Assembly: GCA_964630925.1 (NCBI GenBank)
Contig: CAZVZK010000035.1
Location: 12,097-76,096 of the forward strand
Reading direction: 5' to 3'
Length of the DNA: 64,000 nucleotides
Origin: RGDT01 sp964630925
GTDB taxonomy: Bacteria; Planctomycetota; Planctomycetia; Gemmatales; Gemmataceae
Part shown: one piece after another, positions 43,036 through 51,147 of the stretch
Position numbering within the stretch: the first letter of the stretch is position 1
Layout: each line of letters starts with the position of its first letter
Program-made: the position numbers and the translations under genes
The notes under the pieces: generated by a model
Databases searched by the model: none
What the model was told of the DNA's origin: nothing
What the model saw: the letters and a program-made list of their open reading frames with translations, nothing else

Positions 43036-43899
43036 TCACCCCCCGAGGCGTTTCAGCATCTCGCGGTACTGGTCCATGCCGTGGGCGGCGACGCGCGACT
43101 GGATGGCGTCCCAGAAGTCGCCGAGGAGGCGGCCGGAGAACACGCCCTCGACGGCCTTGCCAGCAAAGGAGCGGACGAGGCCCAGGGCTGAGGTCTCCTC
43201 CGGCACCTCTTCCTTCGGGCTCATCTGCTTCTCGCAGTGAATGTAGTAGCTGCTGGCGAGGCTGACCGAGGGGAGCCAGGGCACGGGGTCGAGGAGGTTG
43301 ACGTAGCGGAAGACGCGGCCGTCGAACTTGCGGTCGAGCGCCTTGGCGGCGTCCTCGTTGCCTACCATCGGCCCGCCGAAGGTGTAGACCTGATGGACGT
43401 TGACGGTCTGGCGGAGGTAGAGCCAGGCGGCGAGGACGGCGAGTGACCCGCCGAGGCTGTGGCCGGTCACCCACAGCGGGCGGTCCTTGGCCTCGCGGGC
43501 GGCGTTCGTGGATTCGAGGACGGGCCCCCAGATGTCGGCGATGGCGTTGACGAAGCCCTGGTGGAAACGGGCGCCGACGCCGGCGGCGGCGAGGTCGAGG
43601 CCGAGGCGGCCCTCGGGCAGGACGAGGAGGTTCAGCGCGTCGGTGAGGAGCCAGTCCTTGATGCCCTCGAGGGAGGTGGGGCCCTCGGTGCCGCGGAAGG
43701 CGATGACGATGTGGTCGTCGTTCTGCAGGACCCAGGCCTGCGTGTTGCCGACGGAGTGCAGCTTGCCGTCGAGGGAGAGCCTTTCCTTGAAGGCGCGGAC
43801 GCCCTCGTCGCCGCCGAGGTAGGCCAGCTCGCTGGCGACGCTGAGAACCTCGGCGTTGCGGAGGTCGCCGAGGGCGTCCTCTGTCAGTTGCAGGGTCAT
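43036..43899 (-). CDS. Class 3 lipase-like protein
   Basis: The 287-residue protein has the class 3 lipase fold: IVIAFRGTEGP (the oxyanion region), then WVTGHSLGGSLAVLAAWLY with nucleophile Ser148, a candidate catalytic Asp in NLLDPVPWLP and a His in SSYYIHCEK. No signal peptide is seen. It would hydrolyse acylglycerols or phospholipids. It overlaps the LRR membrane gene upstream (ATGA) and lies five bases from the CHAT gene, so the three form a coupled unit. Confidence 0.9.
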   Translation of the reverse strand: MTLQLTEDALGDLRNAEVLSVASELAYLGGDEGVRAFKERLSLDGKLHSVGNTQAWVLQNDDHIVIAFRGTEGPTSLEGIKDWLLTDALNLLVLPEGRLGLDLAAAGVGARFHQGFVNAIADIWGPVLESTNAAREAKDRPLWVTGHSLGGSLAVLAAWLYLRQTVNVHQVYTFGGPMVGNEDAAKALDRKFDGRVFRYVNLLDPVPWLPSVSLASSYYIHCEKQMSPKEEVPEETSALGLVRSFAGKAVEGVFSGRLLGDFWDAIQSRVAAHGMDQYREMLKRLGG

Positions 43900-44597
43900 G
43901 GGGCCACCTTCCGGGTCGTGTGCAGGTACTCTCGTCCCTTCTTCCCGCTCTTCCACTCGCGCAGCGTCTTCGCCTGGACGCCCGTTTTTGGCGTCATCCT
44001 CTCGAGGGAGAGCTTCATCAGCGACTCCTTCTTGAGGAGGTGCTCGCGGAAGCCGGCGTCGGTGATGGCGGTGTTATCGAGCTTGAGGTCGGCCAGCGCG
44101 GGCAGAGAAGCCAGGACCGGGAGCGAGGCGTCGGTGATGGCCGTGTCGCTCAGGTCGAGCTCCTTCAAGGAGTCGAAGCCGGCGAGGAGGGCGACGACCT
44201 TGTCGTCCACGTCCTTGTTGGCCATCTGGAGGACGGCGGCGTCCTTCTTCCTGGGGAGGAAGGAGTAATCCTCCCGGTCCCAGCCGGTGAGGGTGAGCCA
44301 ACGATCCCCCTTCTCGACCCGCTCGCGCTCGCCGAGGTCGATGCGGTTGGCGTACTGGACGGCGCCGATCGTGCCGAGGGAGATGGCGGCGCCGACGAGG
44401 ATGACGGCCCAGGGGGCGGTGGCCGCCTTCGGCCTCTGCCACCAGAAGAGGAGCTGCAGCGGCGGGACGAGGGCGGCGAATCCCCAGCCCCAGCCCTCCT
44501 TGAAGCCCCGGCGGATCAGCCAGAACAGGCCGACGAGGGCGACCAGCGCGCCGGCGATCACCAGGGGTACGAGGTACTGCTCCAGACGCTCGAACAT
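43896..44597 (-). CDS. Membrane protein with leucine-rich repeat segment
   Basis: Starting at ATG 44,597, the 233-residue protein has hydrophobic segments near the N-terminus (LVPLVIAGALVALVGLFWLI, FAALVPPLQLLFWW, AVILVGAAISLGTIG). The following soluble part contains two or three leucine-rich-like repeats: DSLKELDLSDTAITDASLPVLASLPALADLKLDNTAITDAGF. LRRs usually bind proteins, so this may be the sensor or partner for the lipase and CHAT protein encoded downstream with 4- and 5-base junctions. The C-terminus is basic. No named family recognised. Confidence 0.75.
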   Translation of the reverse strand: MFERLEQYLVPLVIAGALVALVGLFWLIRRGFKEGWGWGFAALVPPLQLLFWWQRPKAATAPWAVILVGAAISLGTIGAVQYANRIDLGERERVEKGDRWLTLTGWDREDYSFLPRKKDAAVLQMANKDVDDKVVALLAGFDSLKELDLSDTAITDASLPVLASLPALADLKLDNTAITDAGFREHLLKKESLMKLSLERMTPKTGVQAKTLREWKSGKKGREYLHTTRKVAP

Positions 44598-44630
44598 CAC
44601 GCGGCCCTCGCGCCTGTCGGTCCGTAGGGA

Positions 44631-44659
44631 AGGATAGGCGGGGGGGGACGGCTTGACGA
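44631..44659 (-). promoter_or_regulatory. Candidate promoter of the LRR-lipase-CHAT unit
   Basis: Minus strand: -35 TCGTCA (44,659-44,654), 17-bp spacer, -10 TATCCT (44,636-44,631), about 35 bases before the LRR gene ATG. It overlaps the -35 of the transketolase promoter on the opposite strand, so the two could compete. Confidence 0.4.
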
Positions 44660-44681
44660 TCCCCCCTCCCGCCCATCGAAT
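44653..44681 (+). promoter_or_regulatory. Promoter of transketolase gene
   Basis: -35 TTGACG (44,653-44,658), 17-bp spacer, -10 TCGAAT (44,676-44,681). The ATG follows 34 bases later with AAGGAG in between. Confidence 0.55.
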
Positions 44682-44715
44682 GCCGTTGAGCCACCGCCGA
44701 CAAGGAGTGATCGCA

Positions 44716-46800
44716 ATGTCCGCCGTTGAGAAGACCGCCAGGGCCGCCATCGACCCGCTCGACCTGCTGACGATCAACACCATCCGCACCCTGTCGATGG
44801 ACGCGGTGCAGGCGGCCAACTCGGGCCACCCCGGCACGCCCATGGCGCTGGCCCCCGTCGCGTTCACCCTCTGGCAGAAGTTCCTGACCTATGACCCGCT
44901 GGACCCGTTCTGGCCGGCGCGGGACCGGTTCGTGCTGTCGGTGGGGCACGCGAGCATGCTCCTGTACTCGCTTCTCCACCTGGCCGGGGTGCGGCAGTGC
45001 GACAAGGACGAGAAGGTGACCGACGAGCTGGCGGTGCCGCTGGAGCACATCAAGAAGTTCCGCCAGCTTGACTACCGGACGCCGGGGCACCCCGAGTCCC
45101 ACATGACGACGGGCGTCGAGACGACGACGGGCCCCCTGGGCCAGGGGCTGGGCAACAGCGTCGGCATGGCGATGGCGCAGAAGTGGCTGGCCGCCACGTA
45201 CAACAGGCCGGGGTATGACCTGTTCAACTACCACGTGTGGGCGTTGTGCGGCGACGGCGACCTGATGGAGGGCATCAGCACCGAGGCGGCCAGCATGGCG
45301 GGCCATTTGAAGTTGAACAACCTGACGTGGATCTACGACAACAACCGCATCACCATCGAGGGCAAGACGGACCTGGCGTACAGCGAGGAGACGGCGACGA
45401 AATTCCTCGGGCTGGGGTGGAACGTGTTGCGGGTGGTGGACGCGAACGACACGGTGACGCTGGAGGCCGCGTACCGAAAGGCGCTGCAGAGCCACGACAG
45501 GCCGACGATGATCGTCGTGGACAGCCACATCGGGTGGGGCGCGCCGACGAAGCAGGACACGGCGAGCGCGCACGGCTCGCCGCTGGGCGACGAGGAGATC
45601 AAGGGCGCGAAGCGGGCGTATGGGTGGCCGGAGGACGCGAAGTTCCTCGTGCCGGAGGGGGTGCGGGAGCACTTCGCCAACGGGATGGGCAGGCGCGGCG
45701 CGGAGGCCTCGAAGGCGTGGCACGCGGCCTTCGAGCGGTACAGGAAGGAGTACCCTGACCTCGCTCGGCAGATCGAGCAGATGCAGAAGCGCGAGCTGCC
45801 CGAGGGGTGGGACAAGGGCCTGCCGACGTACCCGGCGGACAAGAAGGGGAAGGCGACGCGGGAGTCGTCGGGCGAGGTGTTGAACGCGATCGCGAAGAAC
45901 GTGCCCTGGCTGATCGGCGGGTCGGCGGATCTGGCGCCCTCGACGCTGACGCTGATCAAGGGGGAGAAGGATTTCGGGCCGGACGGGCCGGGGCGGAACC
46001 TGCACTTCGGCATCCGCGAGCACGCGATGGGGGCGATCCTGAATGGGATGTCGCTGTCGCGGCTGCGGCCGTACGGGGCGGGGTTCCTGATCTTCTACGA
46101 CTACGCGCGGATGCCGCTGCGCCTGTCGGCGATCATGGAGCTGCCGGTGATCATGGTGTTCACGCACGACTCCATCGGCGTGGGCGAGGACGGCCCGACG
46201 CACCAGCCGATCGAGCAGGTGATGGGGCTGCGGAGCGTGCCTGGGCTGTGCGTGTTCAGGCCGGGCGACGCCGCCGAGGTGGTGGAGTCGTGGAAGGCGA
46301 TCATGAAGTTGAGGCACGAGCCGGCGGCCATCGTCCTCACACGGCAGGCGTTGCCCACGATCGACCGGACGAAGTATGCATCCGCGGAGGGGGTGGCGAA
46401 GGGGGCGTATGTGCTGGCCGACGCGCCCGGTGGCAAGCCGGAAGTCCTGCTCCTGGCGACGGGGAGCGAGGTGGCGCTGGCGCTGGCGGCGCACGAGGAG
46501 CTGGTGGCGAAGGGCGTCAAGTCGCGGGTGGTGAGCATGCCGTCGTGGGACCACTTCGAGGACTACTGCGCGAAGAATCCGGGGTACCGCGAGGAGGTGT
46601 TGCCGTCGGCGGTGACGGCGCGGGTGTCGGTGGAGGCGGGTGCGAAGATGGGGTGGGGCGAGTTCGTGGGCCTGCGGGGGAAGAGCATCGGGATGAGGAC
46701 GTACGGGGCCAGCGCGCCGTTCGCCGAGCTGTACAAGAAGTTCGGCTTCACCGTGGACGCGGTGGTGGCGGCGGCGCTGGAGGTGAGCCGTTCGAGGTGA
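44716..46800 (+). CDS. tkt: Transketolase
   Basis: Transketolase transfers two-carbon units between sugar phosphates in the pentose phosphate and Calvin-type pathways, using thiamine diphosphate. The 694-residue protein has the TPP-binding motif GDGDLMEG...DNN (WALCGDGDLMEGISTEAASMAGHLKLNNLTWIYDNN), the substrate stretch SGHPGTPMALAPV, the central pyrimidine domain HDSIGVGEDGPTHQPIEQ, and a C-terminal domain. The length is slightly above the E. coli enzyme (663). The start follows AAGGAG. It is divergent from the LRR-lipase-CHAT unit. Confidence 0.96.
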   Translation: MSAVEKTARAAIDPLDLLTINTIRTLSMDAVQAANSGHPGTPMALAPVAFTLWQKFLTYDPLDPFWPARDRFVLSVGHASMLLYSLLHLAGVRQCDKDEKVTDELAVPLEHIKKFRQLDYRTPGHPESHMTTGVETTTGPLGQGLGNSVGMAMAQKWLAATYNRPGYDLFNYHVWALCGDGDLMEGISTEAASMAGHLKLNNLTWIYDNNRITIEGKTDLAYSEETATKFLGLGWNVLRVVDANDTVTLEAAYRKALQSHDRPTMIVVDSHIGWGAPTKQDTASAHGSPLGDEEIKGAKRAYGWPEDAKFLVPEGVREHFANGMGRRGAEASKAWHAAFERYRKEYPDLARQIEQMQKRELPEGWDKGLPTYPADKKGKATRESSGEVLNAIAKNVPWLIGGSADLAPSTLTLIKGEKDFGPDGPGRNLHFGIREHAMGAILNGMSLSRLRPYGAGFLIFYDYARMPLRLSAIMELPVIMVFTHDSIGVGEDGPTHQPIEQVMGLRSVPGLCVFRPGDAAEVVESWKAIMKLRHEPAAIVLTRQALPTIDRTKYASAEGVAKGAYVLADAPGGKPEVLLLATGSEVALALAAHEELVAKGVKSRVVSMPSWDHFEDYCAKNPGYREEVLPSAVTARVSVEAGAKMGWGEFVGLRGKSIGMRTYGASAPFAELYKKFGFTVDAVVAAALEVSRSR

Positions 46801-46872
46801 GCCGTTCAACGACAACTGTCCGCGGTACGGCGGCGCGATAGGATGGCGGCGTCACACCACCGAGGCGCCGCC

Positions 46873-47489
46873 GTGATCCTCCCCCTGCTCCTCCTGGCCC
46901 TGCCGCACTCCGCCCCGCCGCCCGCCCGCGCCCTCCGCGCCGGCGCCGCCGTCGACGTCTCGCCGCGCGAATTCCCCGTAACATGCCCGGCGGCTTCACC
47001 GAGAACCTGGCCACCAGGTCGCACGACCCGCTCCACGCCCGCGCCCTCGTCCTCGACGACGGCAAGACCACCCTCGCCCTGGTCCTGGCCGACAGCCTCG
47101 GCGTCGGCCGCGCCGCGGCCGACGAGGACCGCAAGAAGCTGCCACGCCTCGCCGACGCCTACGCACGCCGCGTCCTCGCCCTCGACAAGGCCGAGCCCGG
47201 CCTCCGCGTGATCCTCCAGGCCGCACGCGTCGGCGGCCTCGCCCTCTGCGCCCTCCCCTTCGAGGTCTTCGCCGAGATCGGCCTCGACATCAAGAAACGC
47301 AGCCCCTTCCCCCGCACCCTGGTCGTCGGCCTCGCCAACGGCTACGAGGGCCACCTGCCCACCCCCGAGCAGCACAAGCTCGGCGGCTACGAGACCTGGC
47401 TCGGCACCAACCGCGTCCAGGAGGACGCCTCCGCCATCATGGCCAGGGATCTCCTCGCCATGCTGGCCAAGCTGCACGCCGCCAGGTGA
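46873..47489 (+). pseudogene. Decayed neutral/alkaline ceramidase-like gene
   Basis: The first frame, from GTG 46,873, gives a signal peptide (VILPLLLLALPHSAPPP) and LRAGAAVDVSPREFPV, the start of the planctomycete ceramidase-like family. At about 46,980 the frame breaks: a missing base would join PV to NMPGGFTENLATRSHDPLHARALVLDDG in the next frame. After VLADSLG the central part, including the metal-binding region of the family, is absent, and the C-terminal portion (LCALPFEVFAEIGLDIKKR...GYEGHLPTPEQHKLGGYETWLG) continues to 47,489. Full-length relatives are about 450 residues; what remains is near 200. Frameshift plus internal deletion make it a pseudogene. Confidence 0.75.
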
Positions 47490-47873
47490 GTGGCTGGCGG
47501 GGCCGAATTGCATTGCATTGCAGCCCCCCCCCACACGAACTTGAAATGAAGACGGTGACGACAGGTGAGCGTCTCCGCGTCCCGATGGCCGCCGCGCCCC
47601 GCCTCGCAGAGACGCGAGGCCACGCCGGACGCCGAACGCCCGGGGTGAGGGGACGGGTGGCCGGCCCTCGTCGGCCGGGTTGAGCGAGGCGCCAGCCGAG
47701 CGAAGCCCGACGGGTGCGCGTGACGGCCCGCGTCGGGCCCCGGCCCTGGCGGCCCCAACCCTACCTGCCACAACGCCCACCCGGTCACGCCCGGATGCCA
47801 ATCCTCGGCGGAATTCCCGCGTCGGATGCCAGCCGCAGCCAGCGGCGGACGCGAGGCCGCGTCGGGCGCAAAG
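47490..47873. other. 384-bp gene-free region with a dispersed repeat
   Basis: It holds copy B of the GAATTGCATTGC repeat (47,503-47,598), then GC-rich sequence with scattered CGAGGC and GACGCGAGGC motifs. No coding frame with a ribosome binding site is visible. Confidence 0.5.
47503..47598 (+). repeat. GAATTGCATTGC dispersed repeat, copy B
   Basis: CGAATTGCATTGCATTGCAG, a C-run, ACACGAAC, TGAAATGAAGACGGTGA and then CTCCGCGT and CGATGGCCGCC occur in the same order and spacing as at 19,831-19,925. The C-run is slightly longer here. It begins 13 bases after the end of the ceramidase pseudogene. Confidence 0.65.
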
Positions 47874-48053
47874 TCACCTGAGGACATCCCCGATTCGCAC
47901 CCGAAAGCGCCGGGCCTCGTCCTCGGTGGCCGTTGCCCACATGAAGTTCATCCCGCCGTGTATCACATCGTTCTTGTAGACATCGACGTAGTTGCACAGC
48001 CTGACGGGCACCTCGCCCTCGACAGTGTGCTTGTCCACGTTACTCACGAGCAT
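47874..48053 (-). CDS. Small protein of unknown function (59 aa)
   Basis: Starting at ATG 48,053, the product MLVSNVDKHTVEGEVPVRLCNYVDVYKND... is short and hydrophilic with two predicted strands, and has a lower GC content than its neighbours. An upstream in-frame ATG (48,092) lies inside a palindromic repeat and is unlikely. There is no clear ribosome binding site. No family recognised; it may be an immunity-like or regulatory protein, or a remnant. Confidence 0.4.
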   Translation of the reverse strand: MLVSNVDKHTVEGEVPVRLCNYVDVYKNDVIHGGMNFMWATATEDEARRFRVRIGDVLR

Positions 48054-48056
48054 GAG

Positions 48057-48185
48057 ACGCCCACCCCTGAAGGGGTGGGCTACGAATCTCAAGGCCCCTG
48101 AAGGGGCCTAAAACCAAGACCTGCCCCGTCTTAGCCCCCATTCAGGGGGCTTTCCGCTCGTAGCCCACCCCTTCAGGGGTGGGCG
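48057..48185. repeat. REPIN-like cluster of four palindromes
   Basis: Outer palindromes GCCCACCCCTGAAGGGGTGG (48,059 onward) and its inverted partner at 48,158-48,184 form a 27-base perfect inverted repeat that includes flanking TACGA/TCGTA. Between them are two more hairpins: AGGCCCCTGAAGGGGCCT (48,092-48,109) and AGCCCCC-ATTCA-GGGGGCT (48,133-48,151), the last followed by TTTCC. Two REP-type sequences in opposite orientation joined by a short insert is the architecture called REPIN. Confidence 0.6.
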
Positions 48186-48344
48186 GCAGACAACACCCCG
48201 CCCCGCAGCCACCCGCCCCGGACGCCCCTCCATCGAGCCCCGTTCACGGGCCCGGGCTCGTCACCCCGTCGTTTACCGCGTGGCGTCACCCGTCCGCCCC
48301 CATACCATGAACCCGGCCCGCCCCCTCCCTCCCCGGAGCCTCCC

Positions 48345-49619
48345 ATGCACCCCCTCCTCCTCCTCGCCGCCCTCGCCGCCCACCCCGCCTGGCTCCCCTC
48401 GGCCGCCCACGTCGTCCCCAAGGAGACCTGCACCGAGGGCGAGGGCTACTTCGCCATCATCGAGGGCCACGACAAAAAACTCTACATCGGCACCCACGCC
48501 AACGCCGTCAACTCCTGGCTCGTCGCCTTCGACCCCGCCACCTCCAAAATGGACATCGTCGTCGACTGCCACAAGGCCATCGGCAAGGACCTCAAGGGCT
48601 TCGGCAGCCAGGCCAAGATCCACACACGCAACAACGTCGGCAAGTCCGGCCTCATCTACTTCGGCACCAAGCAGGGCTACCCCGGCAAGGGCGAGAAACG
48701 CGAGGACTACCCCGGCGGCTACCCCATGACCTTCGACCCGAAGACCGGCAAGACCGAGGTCTTCCCCATCCCCGTCCCCCACGAGGGCATCAACAGCATC
48801 ACCCCCGACGAGGACCTCGGCGTCGCCTACATCTCCACCTGCTCCGACCATCGCCCCGGCCCCGGCGAGAACGCCCATTTCCTCGTCCTCGACCTCAAGA
48901 CGAAGAAGTACCGAAACCTCATCGACACCAAACACGTCTACGGCTTCATCGTCGTCGATCACCTGCACCGCGCCTACCACCCCATGCTCGGCGGCGACAT
49001 CGTCCGCTATGACCGCAAGGCCGACAGGCTCGAACGCCTCAAGCAGACCATCGACGGCAAGGCACCCACGAAGGAGTCGAACCTCGCCAACGTCGGCCCG
49101 CCCGAGAAGCCCGGCAGCGGCCACCCCATCAACTGGGACATCACCCCCGACGGCAAGACGCTGTACTCCCTGCCCATGAGCACCAACCGCCTCTACTCCT
49201 ACGACCTCACCCAGAAGGGCGGCACCCTCGACGGCAAGGACCTCGGCGTCCTCATCCCCGGCGCGAAGGACACCGACTGCCGGGCCATGTGCGTCGGGCC
49301 GAAGGGCACCGTCTGGGCCGCCGTCACCGTCCCCCACCCCAAGGTCGGCCGCCTGACGCACGTCGTCAGCTACCGCCCCGGCGACAAGGCCCCGCGCGAC
49401 CACGGCCCCGTCAAGGTCACCAACCCCGGATTCACCAACTTCACCGGCAAGGACGGCAAGCCCCTCCCCTTCCACGCCGGCTTCAAGACCCTCGACGGCG
49501 TCCTCACCCCCGTCTACGTCAACCTCGGCATCTGCGAGGGCCGCGACGGATACGTCAACATCATGGCCATGCACCCCTACTCCGTCCTCCGCATCGCCCC
49601 CGCCGACCTGAAGAGGTGA
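48345..49619 (+). CDS. Exported beta-propeller-like protein, unknown function
   Basis: The 424-residue protein begins with a signal peptide (MHPLLLLAALAAHPAWLPSAA). The body consists of repeated blade-like units around phrases such as YFAIIEGHDKKLYIGTHAN, WLVAFDPATSKMDIVVD, GYPMTFDPKTGKTEVF and RLYSYDLTQKGG, suggesting a beta-propeller like those of SMP-30/gluconolactonase or WD-type proteins. No catalytic motif is visible. It is followed four bases later by the beta-helix gene, so the two are co-transcribed exported proteins. Confidence 0.75.
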   Translation: MHPLLLLAALAAHPAWLPSAAHVVPKETCTEGEGYFAIIEGHDKKLYIGTHANAVNSWLVAFDPATSKMDIVVDCHKAIGKDLKGFGSQAKIHTRNNVGKSGLIYFGTKQGYPGKGEKREDYPGGYPMTFDPKTGKTEVFPIPVPHEGINSITPDEDLGVAYISTCSDHRPGPGENAHFLVLDLKTKKYRNLIDTKHVYGFIVVDHLHRAYHPMLGGDIVRYDRKADRLERLKQTIDGKAPTKESNLANVGPPEKPGSGHPINWDITPDGKTLYSLPMSTNRLYSYDLTQKGGTLDGKDLGVLIPGAKDTDCRAMCVGPKGTVWAAVTVPHPKVGRLTHVVSYRPGDKAPRDHGPVKVTNPGFTNFTGKDGKPLPFHAGFKTLDGVLTPVYVNLGICEGRDGYVNIMAMHPYSVLRIAPADLKR

Positions 49620-49622
49620 CCC

Positions 49623-51017
49623 ATGCGGACCTTGATCCTGTTGTCCGCGCTGCTCGGGATGTCCGGCGGGGCGGCCACCCCCTCGGGCGACGTGACCGCC
49701 CACGGGGCCAGGGGCGACGGCGTCGCCGACGACACCGACGCCCTCCGCAAGGCCCTCGCCGCCAAGGCCGGCCCCGTCCGCCTCCCCCGCGGCACCTACC
49801 GCCTCACCAAGACCCTCGAGATCCACCTGGACGAGGCCGGCTTCACCGCCATCGACGGCGGCGGCGTCGCCCGCATCGTGATGGCCGGCCCGGGGCCCGC
49901 CTTCCGCCTCGTCGGCACCCACGCCGGCACCGCGGCCCCACGCACCGTCAAGGACGCCGTCTGGGCCAGGGAGCGCACCCCCTCCATCACCGGCCTGGAG
50001 ATCGTCGGCGATCACGCCGAGGCCTGCGGCGTCGAGGCGTCCGGGACGATGCAGCTGAGCATCTCACGCCTGTCCGTCCGCCGCTGCCTCCACGCCATCC
50101 ACCTCGTCAAACGCAACCGCAACGTCCAGATCGACGGCTGCCACCTCTACGACAACAAGGGCGTCGGCGTCTACTACGACGACGTCAACCTGCATCAGTC
50201 GAACATCGTCGGCTGCCACATCAGCTACAACGCCGCCGGCGGCGTCGTGAGCCGCAAGGGCGACGTCCGCAACATCCAGATCACCGGCTGCGACATCGAG
50301 GGCAACTCGGACACCGAGGGCGCCGCCAACGTCCTCCTCGACAGCGCCGGCACCGTCAACGGCGTGGGCGAGGTGGCGATCACCGGCTGCACCATCCAGC
50401 ACGGCCGCGAGGGCAAGGGCGGGGCGAACATCCGCATCCTGGGCCGCTCGCTGCCGACGAAGGACATGCCAATCGTGCGCCAGGGCCACGTCACCATCAC
50501 CGGCAACGTCCTCAGCGACGTGCAGGTGAACATCCACCTCAAGGGCTGCCGCGGCGTCACGCTCACCGGCAACACGCTGTGGGAGGGGTATACGCACAAC
50601 CTCCTGATCGAGGACTGCCACAGCGTCGTGATGGCGGCGAACAGCCTCGACCGCAACCCGCACTACGGCCGCTACGGCAAGGCGAAGGAGGCGCGCAACA
50701 CCGTCGTCTTCCGCGGGTGCGAGGACTGCACCATCACCGCCCTGCACGTCACCCTGGCACGCGGCGGGCCGGGCCTATCGCTCGCCGCCTGCCGGCGCAT
50801 GAATCTCGCCGCCTGCTCGGTGCTGGACTGCGCCGAGGGCGTCCTGCTCGACGGATGCCACGATTGCCTGCTGACCGGCCTCATGGTGCGCGGCGGCAAG
50901 TCGGCGCTGGAGGCAAAGGGCGGCGCGGGCAACGTCGTGTCCGGCGTCCTGGCCGGCGCCGTGAAGGCCGACAAGGCGTCGACACGGGTCATCCCGCTGA
51001 CGGCGCCGGACCGATGA
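49623..51017 (+). CDS. Exported right-handed parallel beta-helix protein
   Basis: The 464-residue protein has a signal peptide (MRTLILLSALLGMSGGAATP), a pectate-lyase-like opening VTAHGARGDGVADDTDALRKALAA, and a long chain of about 20-residue repeats (NIQITGCDIEGN, VAITGCTIQHG, HVTITGNVLSD, GVTLTGNTLWEG, NTVVFRGCEDCTITALHV) typical of a right-handed parallel beta-helix. Such proteins are polysaccharide lyases, epimerases or surface adhesins. The gene is coupled to the preceding propeller gene. The 3' end lies just before an inverted repeat. Confidence 0.85.
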   Translation: MRTLILLSALLGMSGGAATPSGDVTAHGARGDGVADDTDALRKALAAKAGPVRLPRGTYRLTKTLEIHLDEAGFTAIDGGGVARIVMAGPGPAFRLVGTHAGTAAPRTVKDAVWARERTPSITGLEIVGDHAEACGVEASGTMQLSISRLSVRRCLHAIHLVKRNRNVQIDGCHLYDNKGVGVYYDDVNLHQSNIVGCHISYNAAGGVVSRKGDVRNIQITGCDIEGNSDTEGAANVLLDSAGTVNGVGEVAITGCTIQHGREGKGGANIRILGRSLPTKDMPIVRQGHVTITGNVLSDVQVNIHLKGCRGVTLTGNTLWEGYTHNLLIEDCHSVVMAANSLDRNPHYGRYGKAKEARNTVVFRGCEDCTITALHVTLARGGPGLSLAACRRMNLAACSVLDCAEGVLLDGCHDCLLTGLMVRGGKSALEAKGGAGNVVSGVLAGAVKADKASTRVIPLTAPDR

Positions 51018-51022
51018 CCTCC

Positions 51023-51132
51023 GGGTGGCCGGGGTCGGGCTCCGGCGACCCGGAATTGGGCGCATGAAGGAACGCGGCGCACAGCCGAAGGCCACCCCCC
51101 GGAGTCGCCAGAGCCCGACTCCCGGCCACCCC
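51023..51132. repeat. Long imperfect inverted repeat upstream of a hydrolase gene
   Basis: The left arm GGGTGGCCGGGGTCGGGCTC (51,023-51,053) is matched by the right arm (51,099-51,132), which reads GGGGTGGCCGGGAGTCGGGC when inverted. The arms are about 31-34 bases with a few mismatches and a 45-base spacer. It fits a small non-coding mobile element, placed directly after the beta-helix stop and 16 bases before the next ATG. Confidence 0.5.
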
Positions 51133-51147
51133 AGCATAGGAGCCCCG

